NCBI GenBank assembly: GCA_002350615.1 | Contig: DEFD01000028.1 | Location: forward strand, 412,417 to 476,416 | DNA: 64,000 nt | Direction of reading: 5' to 3' | DNA from: Bacteroidales bacterium UBA2861 | GTDB taxonomy: Bacteria; Bacteroidota; Bacteroidia; Bacteroidales; UBA932 | Shown here: positions 43,725-53,887 of the stretch, piece by piece | Numbering within the stretch: the stretch's first letter is position 1 | Layout: the number at the start of each line of letters is the position of its first letter | The notes under the pieces: generated by a model | The model's input: the letters and a program-made list of their open reading frames with translations, nothing else | Databases searched by the model: none | What the model was told of the DNA's origin: nothing | Translations under genes and position numbers: made by a program

Positions 43725-43762
43725 AAAGGCGGCGAAATTTGAAGGTTTTGCCGCCTTTATTG
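43725..43762 (+). terminator. Probable intrinsic terminator after the SusC/D locus
   Basis: AAAGGCGGC (43725-43733) and GCCGCCTTT (43750-43758) form a 9-bp stem with a 16-nt loop, 6 nt after the stop, followed by a weak T-rich stretch. The -7 element of the next gene follows immediately. Confidence 0.65.
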
Positions 43763-43764
43763 TT

Positions 43765-43772
43765 TATCTTTG
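43765..43772 (+). promoter_or_regulatory. -7 promoter element TATCTTTG of the macroglobulin-PbpC operon
   Basis: An exact TAnnTTTG match followed by C, 24 nt before the ATG at 43797. Confidence 0.7.
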
Positions 43773-43796
43773 CAAGTCGAATATACTATATCGCCC

Positions 43797-46700
43797 ATGA
43801 AAAAGACAATATACGGAAGGCTGCTTGCCTTCGGATTCATCGTATCCGCAGCATTTGGCTGCGTAAACAGACAGTCGGCTTCCGAGCCCGAAGCCGGCAT
43901 TTTCGGACAGTATGTCAGGGCTTACACCGCCGGCATCGTGGATTCCACCGCGGCAATAAGGATCGAACTTGTAGAGACCCCGACGGAGCAGCCCGCGTCC
44001 GGCCTTTTCTCGATCAAGCCGCATGTAAGCGGAACCACATTGTGGGAGAACGGCAATACCGTGGTATTCAAGCCGAAAGCCCTGGTTCCCGGTGAAAATT
44101 ACGAAATCTCTTTTGCTCTCCGCAAGGTTTCCGGAGCCGACAAGGATTTCAAATTCGGAATCAGCGTGCGCAAAGCGCTCAAGGATCAGGAAGCGCTGGA
44201 AGAGCCCGGGACCGGTTTCCGGGTAAGGCGCTGCAGGCTGAACGACAGCCATATCGACCTTATCTTCAGCGAAACTCCGACGAATGCCGCGACGCGCGGA
44301 ATGGTGGAACTCGAGGGCGTCGCCCGCAGCTATGTGCAGGTGCAGGATTCCCTGGTGAGGGTATATTTCGAAGGTCGCAAGGCCGATATGAAACTCACCG
44401 TGTATAAGGGAGTGAAAAACGCCGCTGGAGAGACCCTGAAGGGAGATTATACGAAACTGTTCAGCGCGGCGGAACAGAAACCTGCCGTACGCATTCCGGT
44501 TTCCGGAACCATCCTGCCGGACAAGGACAATCTGCTGCTTCCTTTCAGTGCAGCCAATCTTTCCGCGGTTGAGCTGAGAGTTGTGAAGATTTATGAGAAC
44601 AATGTGCTGATGTTCCTGCAGGATAATGAGTTGAACGGGAAAAGCTATCTGCGCCGCAGCGGGCGTCTTGTTTTCCGCGGAGACATTCCGCTTGAATCGG
44701 AAGGCGACCTGCACGACTGGAACGACCATTGCCTTAACCTCGGAGGTCTGATACGCCAGGAACCCGGCGCCATCTACAGCGTCCGGATAAGCTTCCGCCA
44801 GGACCAGAGCCTCTGGGGCGGCAAGGAACCCATGCGAGGCGCTTCGGACCTTTCCGGAAAGCCTTCCGCTGCGGATGAAGCGGTCTGGGATACCCAGGAT
44901 GCATGGTATTGGGACAATTTCTACGACTGGTCACGGTACAGATGGGAAGATGCCGACAACCCCGCAACTCCCTCCTATTACATGGATTCCGACAGGTTCC
45001 CCGGCATTACGGTGCTTAGTTCCGACATCGGCCTGATTGCAGAATATGCAGGAGGCGAGGATCTGAGCATAGCGGCGACGGACCTTATGTCCGCCCGTCC
45101 CCTGGGTGGCGTGTCACTGGATGTGTACGATTTCCAGCTGCAGAAAATCGGTTCCGCCAAGACTGGCGCCGACGGTCTCGCCAGCGTAAAAGTATCCCGC
45201 AGGCCCTTCGCCATAGTAGGAAAGGCCGGCGGCAGCACCGCCTATCTCAAGCTTTCTTCCGAACGCTCACTCAGCCGTTTCGATGTGGGCGGAGAAGTGC
45301 TTCAGGATGGACTCAAGGCATATATTTACGGAGAAAGGGGAGTATGGCGTCCGGGCGACACCCTACATCTTACCGCCATCGTCTTCGACAGACAGAACTC
45401 CATCCCGGACGCGCATCCGGCTTCACTGGAAGTCTATACTCCTGAAGGACAGTTCTATTCGCGTCTTGTGAGAAGGGGCAAGGACAATTTCTATTCCTTC
45501 GACCTTCCAACATCTCCCGACGATCCCACCGGCTACTGGAATGCCTATTTCAAGATAGGTTCGCTCAGCTGCCACAAGACTCTGCATATCGAAAGCATAA
45601 AGCCGAACAGGCTGAAAATCAATACTTCCATCGCCGGAGAGCCTCTGCTCGAAGCGGGGAAGAGCATCCTCGTGAAGACGGAAGCCAGCTGGCTTTCCGG
45701 AGGAGCGGCCGGCAATTCACCCGCAAGGGCCGCCATGACCCTGAGGCGCAAGGGCGCATCCCCCTTCAAGGGATTTGAAAAGTACAGGTTCTTTAATCCG
45801 GCCTCGGAATATCAGGATTCAGAGTACGAACTTTACTCCGGAACCCTCTCGGCGGACGGAAGCCTCGGCTTGCAGGTGAAGCTCCCTGAAACTTCCGGCG
45901 CCCCGGGAATGCTGCAGGCTTTCGTGGTGACATCCGTCACTGAAAGCGGAGGCGACGAGAGCTTCGTCACAGCCACGCTGCCCTATTCCCCCTTCAGTTC
46001 CTATGTGGGAATCCGGATTCCGGAAGGAGATTATCTGGAAACCGACAAGGATCAGAATATCGCTGTAGCGGTCCTGGATCCCCGCGGAAAGCGCGTCAGC
46101 GGCCATAAAGTCGAATACAGCATCTTCAAGACAGGCTGGTCCTGGTGGTGGGACAAGCCCGGAAAAGGCAGCTTTGATTCCTGGGTAGGCGGCTCGTCGG
46201 TAAAGAAAATCAGCTCCGGCAAAATCGTATCCGGAACTTCCGACTCCAACATAAAATTCCGCGTGGACTATCCCGAGTGGGGTAAATATCTCATCCTCGC
46301 AAGGGATCTGGCTTCCGGGCATGTCAGCGGCTGCGAATTCACCGTGGATTGGCCCGACTATCGCGGCAGGGCCGACAGACAGGATCCCGAAAACATGTCC
46401 ATGCTCACCTTCTCTACGGACAAAGATTCCTATAAGGCAGGAGAGAAAGCCACTATTTACATCCCGGCCGCTTCCGGTGCCCAGGTCCTGGTGTCACTGG
46501 AAAACGGCAGCGGAGTCATCCGCAGGGAATGGGTGGCCGCCGAAAATCAGCAGAAGCCCTACAGCTTTACCGTCACTGCGGACATGGCGCCTAACTTCTA
46601 TGCCCACATAACCCTCGTGCGCCCCTACAGCGCCACCAAGGGAGGCCAGATGCTTCGGCAGTACGGAGTGAAGAGGATCCTTGTGGACAATCCCGATTCC

Positions 46701-48896
46701 CGCCTGGATCCGGTGCTGAAAGTGCCCGAAGTAATCCGTCCCGGCGAGAAATTCAGCGTGAAAGTAAGCGAGAAACACGGCAAGCAGATGACCTATACCC
46801 TCGCAATCGTGGACGAAGGCCTTCTGGACCTTACCGCATTCAAGACTCCCGATCCCCATGCCGCACTCTATCGGCCCGAGGCCCTCGGCGTCAAGACCTG
46901 GGACCTCTACGACAGGGTCATAGGTGCCTGGAACGGCAGTTTCGCATCCGTATCCGCGGTAGGCGGCGATGAGGAAGCCCTGGTTTCCGCCCGCAAGGAC
47001 AACAGGTTCAATCCCGTGGTGCTCTATCTGCCTCCCAGAACACTCAAGTCCGGTACGGACAATCTGCAGCTCCGCCTCCCCATGTATGTTGGAAGCGTGA
47101 GGGTGATGCTGATTGCCGGTCATGCCGGCGCTTATGGCTCCACGCAGGCAAGCGTTCCGGTACGGGCGCCCCTCATGTCGCTCAGCACCCTTCCCAGGGC
47201 TGTCGGCACCGGCGAGAAGTTCTCTCTGCCCGTAAATGTGTTCACTGCTGAAGACGGCCCTGCAGAAGCCAGCGTCGAGGTCAAGACCGAAGGCCCAGTG
47301 AAACTTGCGGGCAAGTCTGTCGCCACTGCCGTGTTCGGCAATGAGAAAGACGCCCTCGTGCACTTCGCCCTCGAGGCCCTCGACAAGGAAGGCCCTGCAT
47401 CCGTGAACGTTACGGTAAAGGGCGGCGGCTTCAAGGCATCCGAAACAATATCATTCAGGGTGATGAACCCGCATCCGGAATTCACCAGGGTGCGTAAATA
47501 TGCCCTGAAAGCGGGTGAGTCCGCGGAAGTGGAAGCCGGGTCTTCCGTGCAGCTTTCCGCATTCCCCGCGCTTGACGCCCACGCCATGTTCAGCGAGATG
47601 AAGAACTATCCCTACAATTGTTCGGAGCAGCTATCTTCCAAGGGCCTGACCATGCTGAATCTCAAGCCTCTGCTGGATGACAAGGACCGCGCGGAACTCG
47701 ACGCCCTTATTCCTGAGATAATCTCGGCACTTTATGCAAGGCAGAATGCGGACGGAGGGTTCTCTTACTGGGGAGGCGGCTCTTCCCAGAGCTGGGTGTC
47801 CTCCATGGCCGGCCTCTTCCTCGTCCAGGCTTCCAAAGCCGGATATAAGGTGGAAGCGGGTGTCCTGAAATCCTGGAAGCAGTATCAGGACAAGATGTCC
47901 AAGACCTTCCGCATTGCGGGCACCAGCGTATTCTCATGCCTCGACCAGGCCTTCAGGCTCTATACCCAGACTGCGGCGGGGGAAGACGCTATTCCCGGCA
48001 TGAACCGCCTCAGGGAATCCTCCGGCATAGGCGACAGGGCATCCTGGATGCTTGCGGCGGCCTATGCGCTTGCAGGAAAGCAGCAGATTGCAGGAAACAT
48101 GATTTCCGGAATCGGCAGGGACTATCCCGATTATGCCCCGGACGATCTGAGTTTCGGCGGCAGCTTCAGGGACAGGATGGTATCGCTTGACGCCCTCGCC
48201 CTGAACGGAAAAGTGGGAGACGCCCTTTCCCTTGCGGGAGACGCCCTTACGGAAAGGAGCCTTTCCACCCAGGAGAGCGCCTTCGCGGCGATAGCTTACG
48301 GCCATCTTTATCAGAAGATTCCCACCGCGGCAATCAAGGCCAAGGTGGAAGGCAAAGAGCTTGTAAGCGCATCGTCTTTCGCGACTGCCAGGGTATCCAA
48401 GGCGGGGGTGGTTGAAAACAACTCCGACGGCCCGCTTTATCTCACCGTTTCCAGGACTTCGAGGGAGGCTTCTTCCCAGGCGGTTTCCAGCGGCCTCGGA
48501 ATAGAAGTAAGATACATCGACGACAACGGAGTCGAGCTAAATCCTGCTTCGCTCCGCCAGGGAACGCGCTTCCGCGCGCAGATAAAGGTGTCCAACCTCT
48601 CGCCCGGCAGGGACCTGGAAAACCTCGCCCTCAGCTTCGGCATCCCCTGCGGATGGGAGATCATAAACGACAGGATGTTCGGTGCCGCCCAGGATGGATG
48701 GGACCACAAGGATATCCGCGATCTTCGTGTGGACTGGTTCTTCACGCTTCCTTCCGGCAGGAGCAAGAGCTTTACGGTGCAGCTGCGGGCCGCCTACGAA
48801 GGCAGTTTCGCGTTGCCAGCCACCGTGTGCTCGGCGATGTATGAACCTTCCATAACCGCCGGCACCGCATCGGGAACCGCAGTGGTGACCCGATGA
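43797..48896 (+). CDS. Alpha-2-macroglobulin family lipoprotein
   Basis: 1699 residues from ATG 43797; the open frame extends 9 codons upstream into the promoter. Lipobox AFGC. Several MG domains, MG2 included (YIYGERGVWRPGDTLHLTA), precede the thioester motif Cys1275-Ser-Glu-Gln in NYPYNCSEQLSSKG. The alpha-toroid (QNADGGFSYWGGGSS) follows. Bacterial A2Ms trap peptidases in the periplasm and are typically encoded beside PbpC, as here (ATGA overlap). The intact CSEQ implies a working covalent trap. Confidence 0.93.
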   Translation: MKKTIYGRLLAFGFIVSAAFGCVNRQSASEPEAGIFGQYVRAYTAGIVDSTAAIRIELVETPTEQPASGLFSIKPHVSGTTLWENGNTVVFKPKALVPGENYEISFALRKVSGADKDFKFGISVRKALKDQEALEEPGTGFRVRRCRLNDSHIDLIFSETPTNAATRGMVELEGVARSYVQVQDSLVRVYFEGRKADMKLTVYKGVKNAAGETLKGDYTKLFSAAEQKPAVRIPVSGTILPDKDNLLLPFSAANLSAVELRVVKIYENNVLMFLQDNELNGKSYLRRSGRLVFRGDIPLESEGDLHDWNDHCLNLGGLIRQEPGAIYSVRISFRQDQSLWGGKEPMRGASDLSGKPSAADEAVWDTQDAWYWDNFYDWSRYRWEDADNPATPSYYMDSDRFPGITVLSSDIGLIAEYAGGEDLSIAATDLMSARPLGGVSLDVYDFQLQKIGSAKTGADGLASVKVSRRPFAIVGKAGGSTAYLKLSSERSLSRFDVGGEVLQDGLKAYIYGERGVWRPGDTLHLTAIVFDRQNSIPDAHPASLEVYTPEGQFYSRLVRRGKDNFYSFDLPTSPDDPTGYWNAYFKIGSLSCHKTLHIESIKPNRLKINTSIAGEPLLEAGKSILVKTEASWLSGGAAGNSPARAAMTLRRKGASPFKGFEKYRFFNPASEYQDSEYELYSGTLSADGSLGLQVKLPETSGAPGMLQAFVVTSVTESGGDESFVTATLPYSPFSSYVGIRIPEGDYLETDKDQNIAVAVLDPRGKRVSGHKVEYSIFKTGWSWWWDKPGKGSFDSWVGGSSVKKISSGKIVSGTSDSNIKFRVDYPEWGKYLILARDLASGHVSGCEFTVDWPDYRGRADRQDPENMSMLTFSTDKDSYKAGEKATIYIPAASGAQVLVSLENGSGVIRREWVAAENQQKPYSFTVTADMAPNFYAHITLVRPYSATKGGQMLRQYGVKRILVDNPDSRLDPVLKVPEVIRPGEKFSVKVSEKHGKQMTYTLAIVDEGLLDLTAFKTPDPHAALYRPEALGVKTWDLYDRVIGAWNGSFASVSAVGGDEEALVSARKDNRFNPVVLYLPPRTLKSGTDNLQLRLPMYVGSVRVMLIAGHAGAYGSTQASVPVRAPLMSLSTLPRAVGTGEKFSLPVNVFTAEDGPAEASVEVKTEGPVKLAGKSVATAVFGNEKDALVHFALEALDKEGPASVNVTVKGGGFKASETISFRVMNPHPEFTRVRKYALKAGESAEVEAGSSVQLSAFPALDAHAMFSEMKNYPYNCSEQLSSKGLTMLNLKPLLDDKDRAELDALIPEIISALYARQNADGGFSYWGGGSSQSWVSSMAGLFLVQASKAGYKVEAGVLKSWKQYQDKMSKTFRIAGTSVFSCLDQAFRLYTQTAAGEDAIPGMNRLRESSGIGDRASWMLAAAYALAGKQQIAGNMISGIGRDYPDYAPDDLSFGGSFRDRMVSLDALALNGKVGDALSLAGDALTERSLSTQESAFAAIAYGHLYQKIPTAAIKAKVEGKELVSASSFATARVSKAGVVENNSDGPLYLTVSRTSREASSQAVSSGLGIEVRYIDDNGVELNPASLRQGTRFRAQIKVSNLSPGRDLENLALSFGIPCGWEIINDRMFGAAQDGWDHKDIRDLRVDWFFTLPSGRSKSFTVQLRAAYEGSFALPATVCSAMYEPSITAGTASGTAVVTR

Positions 48897-51037
48897 ACAG
48901 AAAGGCGGTAAAATGGTTTTTCATAGTGCCGGCGGCTGCGCTGTCGGCACTATGGCTTTTTTGCCTGCCACGCAATCTGTTCAAGGGAACACCCTATTCT
49001 ACGGTGGTGGAGAGCGCCGAGGCCGAACTCCTGGGCGCAAGGATCGCCGCCGACGGGCAGTGGCGCTTCCCTCCAAGGGACGATGTGCCGGAACGATTCG
49101 CCGCCGCCCTCATCCGTTTCGAAGACCGCCGCTTCAAATATCATCCCGGAGTGGACCCGCTTGCGGTGGTCAGGGCCATGCGGGACAATTACCGCGGAGG
49201 GCATACCGTGAGCGGGGGAAGCACCATTACCATGCAGGTGATAAGGCTGTCCCGCGGCAGGGAAAGGACCTTCCGGCAAAAGATAATCGAAGCCTTCATG
49301 GCCACAAGGCTGGAAGCGCGGTATTCCAAAAAGAAAATCCTGGCCCTGTATGCCTCCAATGCACCTTTCGGGGGCAATGTGGTAGGGCTGGACGCCGCTT
49401 CGTGGCGATATTTCGGCAGGCCTCCCGAGGAACTGTCCTGGGCGGAATCCGCCACCCTTGCGGTGCTCCCGAATTCCCCGGCTTCAATCCATCCCGGCCG
49501 CTCGCGGGATGAACTCATGGCAAAGCGCAACCGCCTGCTGGAAAAGCTGCACGCCCATGGCGACATCGATGATAAAACCTATGCCGAAGCCGTCCGGGAG
49601 GCCCTTCCGGACGAGCCGCTGCCGCTGCCTTCTTTGGCCTACCATTTCGTAAACAACTGCCCGCAGGGGCAGAGGACCCGCAGCAGCATACTCATCCACT
49701 TGCAAAAAGCGGTCGAGGAAGTGGTCCGTCGCCGTTCCGACGCCCTTGCGGCGGAGGGAATCGCCGATATGGCGGCAGTGGTTTTCGACAATCTTTCAGG
49801 AAAACCTATAGCTTATGTCGGGAATTCTTCTCCTGACAGAAAGAGAAACGGGGAACAGGTGGACGTGGCTTCTTCTCCCCGTTCCACTGGCAGTATCCTC
49901 AAGCCCTTCCTTTACGAGAAAGCCCTTGAGGCGGGTGTAATCCTGCCAAAGACGCTCCTGCCGGACGTGCCAGTGAATCTTTCCGGCTTCGCTCCGCAGA
50001 ATTTCGACCGCCGCTTCTATGGCGCCGTTCCGGCAGATGAAGCCCTTGCCCGCTCCCTGAACATCCCTGCTGTCTTCCTCCTGAGAAAATACGGCGTGGA
50101 ACGCTTCTATGAGGATCTCAAGGCTATCGGATTGACCACGCTGCCCCGGCCGGCCGAGCACTACGGCCTTTCGCTTATCCTCGGCGGCGCCGAAGCGAAA
50201 CTTTACGAAGTGACAAAGGCCTACAGTTCTCTGGTGGCGTCATACGACGGCGTGAGCCTGCCCCTGTGGTACACTTTCGAGGCTCTGAAAGAAGTAAACC
50301 GGCCGGATCAGCTGGACTGGCGTCTGATAGCTTCGGTGCGCCGGGCCGCCTGGAAAACAGGGACCAGCTATGGATTCCGCGATGCCTGGGCAGTGGGAAT
50401 GACTCCCCGCTACACTATAGGAGTGTGGGCCGGGAACGCCGACGGCAGCGGGGTCCCGGGGCTCACCGGAGCGAGGGCTGCCGGTCCTGTGATGTTCGAT
50501 ATTCTGAATCTCCTTCCTGCGGATGACGGATGGTTCCAGGAGCCGGGAGGTGATGCCGGCATTGCGGCTGATGTATGCGCGGCCTCAGGTTGCCTTGCGG
50601 GTCCGGACTGCCCGCAGACCGTGGAGATGCTTCTGCCGGAGGCATCGTCGCAGAGCGAAGTCTGCCAATATCATCGCGGAGCGGAATTCGTCCTGCCGCC
50701 CGTCATGGAATGGTACTACAGGATATGGCATCCGGAATACACCGGACACAAGGTCCGCAGGGAGACCGTGATGGATTTCATATACCCTTCGCCCGGCGCA
50801 GTGCTTTTCTTCCCGGTGCAGGAATCCGGCGAAGTGGAAGGAGCCGTGTTCAGGGTAGCGCACAGAAATAGCCAGGCGGTGCTCTGGTGGCATCTGGACG
50901 GCGCTTATGTGGGGGAGACCCGCTTCATCCATGAGCTCAGGCTCGCCCCCGCCCCCGGCCGGCACAATCTCACCGTGGTGGACCAGGACGGGGAAAGCAT
51001 CAGCGTGCGCTTCAGCGTTGAGGGCGCTGATTTATAA
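48893..51037 (+). CDS. pbpC: Penicillin-binding protein 1C
   Basis: 714 residues. One N-terminal helix anchors it in the inner membrane. The GT51 glycosyltransferase has Glu77 in FEDRRFKYHPGVDP and GGSTITMQ. The transpeptidase has Ser334-x-x-Lys (GSILKPF), Ser388-Leu-Asn and Lys488-Thr-Gly (WKTGTSYGFRDAW). The C-terminal BiPBP_C domain (~640-714) is present. It polymerises and cross-links peptidoglycan and is the usual partner of the A2M gene it overlaps. Confidence 0.95.
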   Translation: MNRKAVKWFFIVPAAALSALWLFCLPRNLFKGTPYSTVVESAEAELLGARIAADGQWRFPPRDDVPERFAAALIRFEDRRFKYHPGVDPLAVVRAMRDNYRGGHTVSGGSTITMQVIRLSRGRERTFRQKIIEAFMATRLEARYSKKKILALYASNAPFGGNVVGLDAASWRYFGRPPEELSWAESATLAVLPNSPASIHPGRSRDELMAKRNRLLEKLHAHGDIDDKTYAEAVREALPDEPLPLPSLAYHFVNNCPQGQRTRSSILIHLQKAVEEVVRRRSDALAAEGIADMAAVVFDNLSGKPIAYVGNSSPDRKRNGEQVDVASSPRSTGSILKPFLYEKALEAGVILPKTLLPDVPVNLSGFAPQNFDRRFYGAVPADEALARSLNIPAVFLLRKYGVERFYEDLKAIGLTTLPRPAEHYGLSLILGGAEAKLYEVTKAYSSLVASYDGVSLPLWYTFEALKEVNRPDQLDWRLIASVRRAAWKTGTSYGFRDAWAVGMTPRYTIGVWAGNADGSGVPGLTGARAAGPVMFDILNLLPADDGWFQEPGGDAGIAADVCAASGCLAGPDCPQTVEMLLPEASSQSEVCQYHRGAEFVLPPVMEWYYRIWHPEYTGHKVRRETVMDFIYPSPGAVLFFPVQESGEVEGAVFRVAHRNSQAVLWWHLDGAYVGETRFIHELRLAPAPGRHNLTVVDQDGESISVRFSVEGADL

Positions 51038-51048
51038 CTAAAAAACAT

Positions 51049-51056
51049 TACATTTG
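51049..51056 (+). promoter_or_regulatory. Candidate -7 element TACATTTG of murB
   Basis: An exact TAnnTTTG match just 4 nt before the GTG start of murB, so transcription would start on the start codon. No convincing -33 element. murB could instead be read from the pbpC transcript. Confidence 0.4.
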
Positions 51057-51060
51057 TAAT

Positions 51061-52152
51061 GTGAAGAAAATCGAAAACTACGACCTGGGGGCGCACAACA
51101 CTTTCGGAATGAAGGTGAAGTGCGCTTTGTATATCGAATATGACAGTGTAGCCGAACTTCAGAACCTGGATTTCGCCTCGCTTCCGCAGCCCGTGATGCA
51201 CATAGGCGCAGGGAGCAATCTCCTTTTCACAGGGGACTATCCTGGTACGGTGCTGCACAGCGGGGTGAAGTATCTGAAATACGTGGACATGGGCCTGGAC
51301 GAGGTCCTGCTCACGGTGGGCGCGGGAGTTGTTTTCGACGATTTCGTGGCGGAAGTCTGCCGCCAGGGCCTCTGGGGAGCGGAGAATCTTTCCCTGATTC
51401 CCGGCGAGGCGGGCGCATCCGCCGTGCAGAATATAGGCGCCTACGGCGTTGAGGTGAAGGATATCATCGCCGGAGTGGTGTGCCTTGACACCAGCGACTG
51501 GAGCAAGACGGTTTTCAAGACTCCGGAACTGGGCTACGGCTACCGCGATTCCATGTTCAAGCATAACAAGGGCCGCTACATTGTCACTAGCGTGCTTTAC
51601 CGTCTGACTCGGAAGTACAGCCCGAAACTCGAATACGGAAACATCAAGGCCGCCCTGGAGGCGGAAGGCTGGAAGGTGGATGAAAAAGGTGCCACACGCA
51701 TAGGGGAAGATGGCCGGCAGCAGGCTCTTACGCCGATGGATGTGCGGGAAGCCATCATCGGCATACGCCGCGCCAAACTGCCCGATCCGGCGGAGACTGG
51801 CAGCGCCGGCAGCTTTTTCAAGAATCCTGTCGTGAGCAGGGAGGATTTCGAGCGGATAGCGGCTGCGGAAGCCGGAATCGACACCGCAGGTGAAGCCCCG
51901 GCAAAGCCGGTACCGCATTTCGACCTTCCCGACGGAAGCGTGAAGATCCCCGCCGCCTGGATGATCGACCGTTGCGGTTTCCGCGGACAGCGGCTTGGCG
52001 GAGCGCAGGTTTATGAAAAACAGCCTCTGGTGATCGTGAATGCCGATGGCAGCGCATCTCCGCAGGAGGTCATCGACCTGGAACAGAAAATAATTGCCGG
52101 TGTGAAGGAGCGTTTCGGCGTTACCCTCAGCCCGGAGGTAGAACACATATAG
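51061..52152 (+). CDS. murB: UDP-N-acetylenolpyruvoylglucosamine reductase
   Basis: 363 residues. The start is GTG 51061 (an overlapping ATG at 51059 is followed at once by a stop). The first residues KKIENYDLGAHNTFGM align with the normal MurB start. FAD-binding GAGSNLLF and GEAGASAVQNIGAYG, and the catalytic Ser251 in GSAGSFFKNP, identify a type I MurB. It makes UDP-MurNAc in the cytoplasm. murA follows after 2 nt. Confidence 0.95.
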   Translation: MKKIENYDLGAHNTFGMKVKCALYIEYDSVAELQNLDFASLPQPVMHIGAGSNLLFTGDYPGTVLHSGVKYLKYVDMGLDEVLLTVGAGVVFDDFVAEVCRQGLWGAENLSLIPGEAGASAVQNIGAYGVEVKDIIAGVVCLDTSDWSKTVFKTPELGYGYRDSMFKHNKGRYIVTSVLYRLTRKYSPKLEYGNIKAALEAEGWKVDEKGATRIGEDGRQQALTPMDVREAIIGIRRAKLPDPAETGSAGSFFKNPVVSREDFERIAAAEAGIDTAGEAPAKPVPHFDLPDGSVKIPAAWMIDRCGFRGQRLGGAQVYEKQPLVIVNADGSASPQEVIDLEQKIIAGVKERFGVTLSPEVEHI

Positions 52153-52154
52153 AT

Positions 52155-53462
52155 ATGGGAACATTTATCATAGAAGGTGGCCACAGCCTTCACGGAAGCA
52201 TCACCCCGCAGGGGGCAAAGAATGAAGCACTCCAGATCCTCAGCGCAGTCCTCCTTACCGACAAGGAAGTCCGCGTGAGCAATGTGCCGGAAATCCTCGA
52301 CATCCGCAACCTTATAGCGCTGCTGGAAGGCATGGGGGTGAAAGTGACACGCCACGAGAAGGGGGAATATTCCTTCAAGGCGGACGCCATCGACCTGGAC
52401 TATGTGCACAGCGCAGAGTTCATCTCCCGCTGCGCCTCGCTGCGCGGCTCCGTGATGATTACCGGACCGCTCCTTTCCCGCTTCGGGCAGGCATACTTCC
52501 CCAAGCCGGGCGGAGACAAGATCGGACGCCGCCGCGTGGATACCCATATCGAGGGTTTTGTGAAGCTTGGCGCCAGCTACGAGTATGACAAGTCCCTGCG
52601 CGCCTATAATCTCAAGGCGGAAAACGGACTCAAGGGCTGCTATATGCTTCTGGACGAGGCGTCCGTGACCGGTACTGCCAATATCGTGATGGCAGCTTCG
52701 CTTGCCGAAGGCGACACCATCATCTATAACGCCGCCTGCGAACCTTATCTGCAGCAGCTCTGCACCTTGCTGAACGCCATGGGCGCGAACATCGAAGGCA
52801 TCGGCAGCAACCTGCTCACCATCCACGGGGTCAAGAAGCTGCACGGCGCTTCGCACCGCATCCTGCCGGATATGATCGAAGTCGGCTCCTTCATCGGCCT
52901 GGCCGCCATCACCCAGAGCGAGATAACCATCAAGAACGTGTCCTACGCCAACCTGGGCATCATTCCCGAAGCTTTCAAGAGACTCGGCGTGAAGCTGGAG
53001 CAGCGCGGGGACGATATCTTCGTGCCTAAGCAGGAAAGCTATGAGATTGAGTCTTTCATAGACGGGTCCATCATGACGATAGCCGACGCCCCCTGGCCGG
53101 GTCTCACGCCTGACCTTCTGAGCGTTATCCTCGTGGTGGCGACTCAGTGCAAGGGCAGCGTCCTGATCCACCAGAAGATGTTCGAAAGCCGATTGTTCTT
53201 CGTGGACAAGCTTATAGATATGGGCGCGCAGATAATCCTCTGCGACCCGCACCGTGCCGTTGTGATCGGCCACGACCATAAATTCCAGCTGCGGGCGAAC
53301 CGGATGACTTCGCCGGATATCCGTGCCGGTATCGCGATGCTGCTCGCCGCCATGAGCGCGAAGGGCACTTCCGAAATCGACAATATCGAGCAGATAGACC
53401 GCGGTTATGAGGATATCGACGGCCGTCTGCGGGATCTCGGGGCCGTTATCCGCAGGTTGTAA
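52155..53462 (+). CDS. murA: UDP-N-acetylglucosamine 1-carboxyvinyltransferase
   Basis: 435 residues; EPSP-synthase-like fold of two domains. It transfers enolpyruvate from PEP to UDP-GlcNAc, the first committed step of peptidoglycan. The N-terminal QGAKNEAL lysine motif is present. The active-site loop reads KPGGDKIGRRRVD: Asp121 replaces the Cys115 of E. coli MurA that fosfomycin alkylates. Asp at this site is known from naturally fosfomycin-resistant bacteria. It follows murB, giving a two-gene peptidoglycan unit. Confidence 0.95.
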   Translation: MGTFIIEGGHSLHGSITPQGAKNEALQILSAVLLTDKEVRVSNVPEILDIRNLIALLEGMGVKVTRHEKGEYSFKADAIDLDYVHSAEFISRCASLRGSVMITGPLLSRFGQAYFPKPGGDKIGRRRVDTHIEGFVKLGASYEYDKSLRAYNLKAENGLKGCYMLLDEASVTGTANIVMAASLAEGDTIIYNAACEPYLQQLCTLLNAMGANIEGIGSNLLTIHGVKKLHGASHRILPDMIEVGSFIGLAAITQSEITIKNVSYANLGIIPEAFKRLGVKLEQRGDDIFVPKQESYEIESFIDGSIMTIADAPWPGLTPDLLSVILVVATQCKGSVLIHQKMFESRLFFVDKLIDMGAQIILCDPHRAVVIGHDHKFQLRANRMTSPDIRAGIAMLLAAMSAKGTSEIDNIEQIDRGYEDIDGRLRDLGAVIRRL

Positions 53463-53479
53463 TTTTAAATCATAATCCT

Positions 53480-53866
53480 ATGAAAAGATTTGTATTTGCA
53501 TTGATGGCCATTGTTCTGCTGGTGAGGGCTTTCCCGATAATTGGAATGAGAATCGTCCTCTGCCCGTATTCCACCATTGAATTCGAAAACGGTTGCGAGG
53601 AGATACGGACGCTGTTTGTGGGTAATTCGCAGACAAGCAAGATTATTTTCCCTGCCAGCGTCAGTTCTATAACCACCAACACCTGCCTTAACAATCCTGG
53701 TGTCACTACGCTGATTTTCAGGAGTTTAACTCCTCCTTCGATTCCTGCAAACTTCTTTGCCGGTTTTGGAAATCTGACCGGGATTCTGGTCCCCTCCTCA
53801 GCGGTAAATACCTACAAGGCGGCTGCAGGCTGGGACTCCTATGCTTCCAAAATAACTTATGAATGA
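53480..53866 (+). CDS. Small secreted protein with one BspA-type leucine-rich repeat unit
   Basis: 128 residues with a signal peptide (MKRFVFALMAIVLLVRA). The centre (KIIFPASVSSITTNTCLNNP) and the end (GILVPSSAVNTYKAAAGWD) match the last units of BspA-like LRR_5 surface proteins. It is far shorter than usual family members, so it is either a minimal version or a remnant. It lies between murA and dapF with 17- and 21-nt gaps. Confidence 0.65.
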   Translation: MKRFVFALMAIVLLVRAFPIIGMRIVLCPYSTIEFENGCEEIRTLFVGNSQTSKIIFPASVSSITTNTCLNNPGVTTLIFRSLTPPSIPANFFAGFGNLTGILVPSSAVNTYKAAAGWDSYASKITYE

Positions 53867-53887
53867 TTAAGTAGTCAGCTTTGAAGG

